A DNA stretch of 36,302 bases from Pseudoselenomonas ruminantium (lineage in GTDB: Bacteria > Bacillota > Negativicutes > Selenomonadales > Selenomonadaceae). The DNA lies in assembly GCA_015058575.1 (NCBI GenBank), contig SVBZ01000045.1, positions 1 through 36,302 of the forward strand. The letters are read 5' to 3'. Shown piece by piece: positions 33,263 through 36,302 of this stretch; the stretch's first letter is position 1, and every line of letters begins with the position of its first letter. The notes under the pieces are model-generated. The model did no database searches and had not been told where the DNA came from. It saw nothing but the letters and a program-made list of their open reading frames with translations. Both the position numbers and the translations under genes were made by a program.

Positions 33263-34226
33263 CCAAACCAACTCCCTTCTGCCATTGCTGACTTTGCTGT
33301 TTTACCGTCTCATACATAAATTCCAATGCCTTATGCTCTGTAAACTTCTGTAAGCAATAATCACGAAACTCTTGATTTTCCAAATTATTTTGGGCACAAA
33401 TAAATGCCCCTGGCAAAATAATAGCATCCTTTATCAAATCAGCTACATCAAAAACCAATGCACCGCGCCTTGTTTTTCCATGCATCACCGCAAAGCCATG
33501 TGGAATCCCCAGAACCCATAAAGCTGACGCCGCCATACCATACGCCAAATAATTGCCGTGATTCAGGAAAATATTGGCCGTATCCAAAGCATTTACATCA
33601 CGTTTAAATTCACCATAATCAGCATGCTGAGCTGAATATTTATATAGTTGCTTAGCAAAACTTGCTTCTGCAGACAATAATTCATTTACCCTTGCCACAG
33701 AATTAATAGATTGACGGAAGCCCTGCAAAGCTCTCTCTATCTCTCTATCATCCGCATAAAAACCTTCATCATGCAAATCTCGATCCTTAGTCCATACTCG
33801 TTCAAAAAAATCGCAACGCCTTTTTTGAAAATTTTTAGCCGCCAACAATCTTTTATCCTCGTCAAACCAAAACGATAGCCACCCCTGCACATATTGTGTA
33901 GGACGATATTCACTCTGTGGGCTCATCCATTCTATTTCCGTCCCGGCTAACAAAGGAGTTGCTCCTCCACCACAAAAACCAACTAACACACCTGCACTAG
34001 ACAGCATCCTTACTGCCGCCTGCGTTATTGATGTTCCCGTTCCCAAAAGAATTACAGTCGTATTTGCAATAGGAATATTCCAGTATTGATTCGCCTTCTT
34101 TCCCTCTTTTAAATACAGTACCCGTCCATCCTTCTGCATGACACGACACTTCTCCAAATAAAATACATTGGCCCGTTTCGAAAATAATATTGCCTTTAAT
34201 TCTGTGGGTGTCAATCCTTCCATCAT
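33234..34226 (-). CDS. cas1: Cas1 integrase, type I-F
   Basis: A 330-aa Cas1 that inserts spacers at the leader end. The start MMEGLTPTELKAILFSKRANVFYLEKCRVMQKDGRVLYL closely follows I-F Cas1. Active-site parts are LSAEASFAKQLYKYSAQHA (Glu), IFLNHGNYLAYGMAASALWVLGIPHGFAVMHGK (His) and ALVFDVADLIKDA (Asp). The frame extends to ATG 34244, but that would leave a leader of about 5 nt; ATG 34226 has AAGG upstream and fits the family's beginning. It is first in the cas1-cas2/3 unit. Confidence 0.94.
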   Translation of the reverse strand: MMEGLTPTELKAILFSKRANVFYLEKCRVMQKDGRVLYLKEGKKANQYWNIPIANTTVILLGTGTSITQAAVRMLSSAGVLVGFCGGGATPLLAGTEIEWMSPQSEYRPTQYVQGWLSFWFDEDKRLLAAKNFQKRRCDFFERVWTKDRDLHDEGFYADDREIERALQGFRQSINSVARVNELLSAEASFAKQLYKYSAQHADYGEFKRDVNALDTANIFLNHGNYLAYGMAASALWVLGIPHGFAVMHGKTRRGALVFDVADLIKDAIILPGAFICAQNNLENQEFRDYCLQKFTEHKALEFMYETVKQQSQQWQKGVGLDDGYIYQPE

Positions 34227-34255
34227 TATCCCCGCCTTATGCATTTATTTCTCTC

Positions 34256-34261
34256 ATTATA
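34256..34261 (-). promoter_or_regulatory. -10 box of the cas1-cas2/3 promoter
   Basis: TATAAT on the minus strand (34261-34256), 29 bp before the preferred cas1 start. A TTGAAT lies only 13 nt upstream, so the -35 is weak; this promoter looks much weaker than that of csy1. Confidence 0.5.
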
Positions 34262-34320
34262 CGTCCATTTTAAAATTCAAGCCACCTATAATTTCTGTTA
34301 CCATCTACTACTTCCCAATG

Positions 34321-34365
34321 AAAAAGCCCCATAGGTTAGAATTCTTCATCCAGCTTATAGGGGCT
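34321..34365 (-). terminator. Terminator-like hairpin upstream of cas1
   Basis: On the minus strand AGCCCC (34365-34360), a loop with a few further pairs (an AGAATTCT palindrome inside), GGGGCT (34330-34325) and TTTTC. It may end read-through from rlmD or be the end of a small repeat element. Confidence 0.5.
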
Positions 34366-34489
34366 ATATCTGCATATCATAAAATCTCACAATAAATGCA
34401 CAACATAGCAACATTCGACAACAATCATTGTTTCTTGTTTTTATATTCTCTTACCTATAAAGTAATACTTTTTCTATTTCATCACATGC

Positions 34490-34544
34490 CAAAAGGGAGT
34501 TCGACAGATTGCCGGGAAATGGCAATCTGTCGAACTCCCTTTTG
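34490..34544. repeat. 24-bp perfect hairpin, probable terminator of rlmD
   Basis: Arms 34490-34513 and 34521-34544 are perfect inverted copies (24 bp, CAAAAGGGAGTTCGACAGAT... and its complement) around a 7-nt loop GGGAAAT. On the minus strand it begins 20 bp after the rlmD stop and ends in CCCTTTTG, so it can act as a terminator. The stem is longer than needed, so it may be a dispersed repeat. Confidence 0.8.
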
Positions 34545-34564
34545 TATTGGAACTTTCAGCTTTC

Positions 34565-35938
34565 TTATTTATCTTTCCGTGACAGTAAACATACGCTCTC
34601 AACATGCGAAGTACACGGGAACATGTCCACGGGCTGGACTTTTTCGGCTTGGTAGCCGAGTTCGTCGAGGATGGCGATGTCACGGGCGAGGCTGGCGGGG
34701 TTGCAGGAGACGTAGACGATGCGGTCTGGTTTCATGTTGGCAAAGGTCTCCAGCACGGTCGGCGTGCAGCCGGCACGCGGCGGGTCGACGACTACGACGT
34801 CGGCTCTTACGCCCTGCTTATAGAGCCGTGGCATAACCTGAGTCGCGTCGCCGACGATGAATTCAGCGTTGCGCACGTTGTTGTCCCGCGCGTTTTTCTG
34901 GGCATCGAGGATGGCCGGTTTTACGATTTCGATACCGATGACGCTTCTGGCCTTCTGGGCAAGGAACAGGGTTATCGTTCCCGTGCCGCAGTAAGCATCG
35001 ATGACCGTTTCCTGACCGGTCAAGTTGGCAAATTCCAGGGCCTTGTTGTAGAGCACCTCTGCCTGGGCCGTGTTTACCTGGAAGAAGGAGCGCGGCGAGA
35101 TATGGAAGTTCAGGCGGCCGATGCCATCCTGGATGGTGGGACGGCCCCAGAGGAGTTTCGTGTCGCGCCCCATGATGACGTTGTTGTGATAGGTCTGGAT
35201 ATTCTGATGGATACTGACCACCTTCGGCAGTTTGGCCCGCAGCATCTTGACGAATTCTTTTTCCCGCGGCATAGTCTTCGTGGCCGTTACGATGACCACC
35301 ATGATGTCGCCCTTTTTGCCTACGCGGCCAACGACGTGGCGCAGGACGCCTGTATGCTTGTCCTCATTGTAAACGGGGATGTTGAGTTTCGTGACGATTT
35401 CGCGCACGGCATTGACCACTTCGTTGTTGCCGTCTTTCTGGATATGGCAATCGGTGGTATCGATGATTTCGTGGCTACCCTGGGCGAAGCAGCCGATGAT
35501 GGTCTTGCCCTTCTCCCGGCCGATGGGGAACTGCATCTTGTTGCGGTAGTTCCACGGCGTTGCCGCGCCGATTGTCTGCTCCACGAAAAGATCCGACTGT
35601 TTGCCGATGCGCGTGACAGCGTCGATGACCTGCTGACGTTTGGCCTTGAGCTGGGCCATATAGTCAAGGTGCTGCAGCTGGCAGCCGCCGCATTTGTCGT
35701 AGATGCCGCAGACGGGCTCCACGCGGTCGGCACTCTTGGTGAGGATTTCCTTCACATGGCCCTTGGCATAAGTCTTTTTGACTTCGTCTATGACCGCCAT
35801 GACCTTCTCCCCAGGCAGGGCGTAGGGTACAAAGACCGTAAAGTCCTGATAGCGGCCTACACCTTCGCCGCTCGTACCGAGCGTCTTGATTTCAATCTCG
35901 TATGATTTTCCTTTTTCGACGGGAACTTGTTTTCTCAT
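34565..35938 (-). CDS. rlmD: RlmD/TrmA-family 23S rRNA (uracil-C5) methyltransferase
   Basis: A 457-aa SAM-dependent enzyme that makes 5-methyluridine in 23S rRNA. An N-terminal TRAM domain (SYEIEIKTLGTSGEGVGRYQDFTVFVPYALPGEKV) precedes the Fe-S cluster cysteines (CGIYDKCGGCQLQHL, then a fourth Cys in FAQGSHEIIDTTDC). The methyltransferase part has FFQVNTAQAEVLY, IDAYCGTGTITLFLA (SAM), VVVDPPRAGC and YVSCNPASLARD (catalytic Cys). Start ATG 35938 is chosen by family; the ribosome binding site is weak and the frame extends to 35986. The gene is GC-richer than the cas genes beside it. RlmD and RlmCD-type enzymes cannot be told apart by eye. Confidence 0.9.
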   Translation of the reverse strand: MRKQVPVEKGKSYEIEIKTLGTSGEGVGRYQDFTVFVPYALPGEKVMAVIDEVKKTYAKGHVKEILTKSADRVEPVCGIYDKCGGCQLQHLDYMAQLKAKRQQVIDAVTRIGKQSDLFVEQTIGAATPWNYRNKMQFPIGREKGKTIIGCFAQGSHEIIDTTDCHIQKDGNNEVVNAVREIVTKLNIPVYNEDKHTGVLRHVVGRVGKKGDIMVVIVTATKTMPREKEFVKMLRAKLPKVVSIHQNIQTYHNNVIMGRDTKLLWGRPTIQDGIGRLNFHISPRSFFQVNTAQAEVLYNKALEFANLTGQETVIDAYCGTGTITLFLAQKARSVIGIEIVKPAILDAQKNARDNNVRNAEFIVGDATQVMPRLYKQGVRADVVVVDPPRAGCTPTVLETFANMKPDRIVYVSCNPASLARDIAILDELGYQAEKVQPVDMFPCTSHVESVCLLSRKDK

Positions 35939-35986
35939 TACGATGTTTTCCGTTACTGAAAACTTACAAAAAGCTATAAATTTCAT

Positions 35987-36153
35987 AAGAAAAGCTAACT
36001 TTTACGTTTCATTCCTCGTTCTTTCCTCGAAAGAGGTATTTCGCGTCCGCTTTTGCCGTCCCGAAGAACAGACTACTCACGTTTGATGTAACGCTCCAGA
36101 GGCTTAAATTCCCGACTAATGAATCGGTACATATCTGCATTGACTTGTCGGTG
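35987..36153 (-). other. 3' tail of an IS200/IS605-type element, possible guide-RNA scaffold
   Basis: Between the tnpB stop and rlmD are 167 nt without a gene. The minus strand has GTCGGGAATTTAAGCC near 36113-36098, and small stems such as CCTC-TTTC-GAGG (about 36035-36024). In this family the non-coding 3' tail includes the element's right end and the omega/reRNA scaffold. The exact end could not be set by eye. Confidence 0.4.
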
Positions 36154-36302
36154 TCAGCTTGCAGATTTAGATAGCTCCGCTTCCCCATAGCGTTTGAGAT
36201 TCAAAGATGCTTGGAAGTCACGGCCTATCACATTGCCACAGACGGGACAGACATATGTCCTGTCTGACAGCTTCAGGTCTTTATTTACATATCCGCATTC
36301 AA
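36154..36302 (-). CDS. tnpB: TnpB-type protein, C-terminal fragment (cut by window edge)
   Basis: The visible 48 codons, read on the minus strand up to TGA 36154-36156, contain [20 protein letters not shown] followed by [20 protein letters not shown]. This is the zinc-ribbon (C..C...CPVCG) and the last RuvC motif of TnpB from IS200/IS605-family elements (usual D-x-N-A-x-x-N; here D-F-Q-A-S-L-N). TnpB is an RNA-guided nuclease and the ancestor of Cas12. The N-terminal part lies outside the window, so integrity is unknown. Confidence 0.85.
   Translation of the reverse strand, partial: ECGYVNKDLKLSDRTYVCPVCGNVIGRDFQASLNLKRYGEAELSKSAS

Noticed and set aside
34396..34836. Open frames over the 24-bp hairpin upstream of cas1
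   Set aside because: They are produced by the inverted repeat and by antisense of rlmD; no start site or family match.
34604..35905. A 433-codon open frame on the plus strand opposite rlmD
   Set aside because: It is antisense to a well-supported methyltransferase gene. The frame is open because of the GC-rich codon use of rlmD and has no family features or ribosome binding site.

Overview
The window looks like chromosome of a diderm Firmicute, most likely Negativicutes of the Selenomonas/Mitsuokella type (inference). The signs are a Firmicute-style 16S rRNA 5' end, strong AGGAGG ribosome binding sites, pdxST and mgsA metabolism, and a long outer-membrane autotransporter, which needs a second membrane. 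Nearly every gene lies on the minus strand. The housekeeping half is moderately GC-rich and the CRISPR-Cas half is clearly more AT-rich.

Layout: 1-361 is the 5' part of a 16S rRNA gene (minus) with an enlarged V1 helix, preceded by tandem promoters. 878-1123 is an orphan napD-like chaperone gene. 1.2-9.5 kb holds two small unknown genes, a divergent NAD-dependent DNA ligase, an AbrB-type membrane protein and the sbcDC nuclease. 9.6-12.4 kb holds an Mrp Fe-S ATPase, a DUF134-NifX fusion under a palindromic operator, mgsA and hsp20. 12.4-16.4 kb is one transcription unit: an unknown 160-aa protein, an orphan JetD-like TOPRIM protein, and an AmmeMemoRadiSam pair (radical SAM plus LigB-AMMECR1 fusion). 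16.6-19.5 kb holds pdxST and an AlaX-type editing protein. 19.9-24.0 kb holds a zinc-protease autotransporter and a small exported protein. 24.0-25.7 kb is a scrap yard: an SDR gene remnant, small ORFs and a frameshifted IS3-type fragment.

25.78-34.23 kb is a complete type I-F CRISPR-Cas locus: cas1, cas2/3, csy1, csy2, csy3, cas6f, leader and a short array of 4 repeats and 3 spacers. It is flanked by the IS fragment on one side and a 24-bp perfect hairpin, rlmD and a truncated IS200/IS605 tnpB on the other.

The most striking element is in the 182-bp gap between cas2/3 and csy1. Two degenerate repeats, one with compensatory stem changes, enclose a 20-nt pseudo-spacer. That guide matches a site just upstream of the csy1 promoter, which has a perfect consensus (TTGACA, 17 bp, TATAAT). 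The match has a 5'-CC PAM and mismatches only at guide positions 6, 12 and 18, exactly the bases a type I effector flips out of pairing. The reading is a Cas-regulating (CreR-like) RNA: a 48-nt guide made by Cas6f that directs the Csy complex to repress its own operon. The guide is 12 nt, two six-base units, shorter than the array spacers, which fits binding without destruction.
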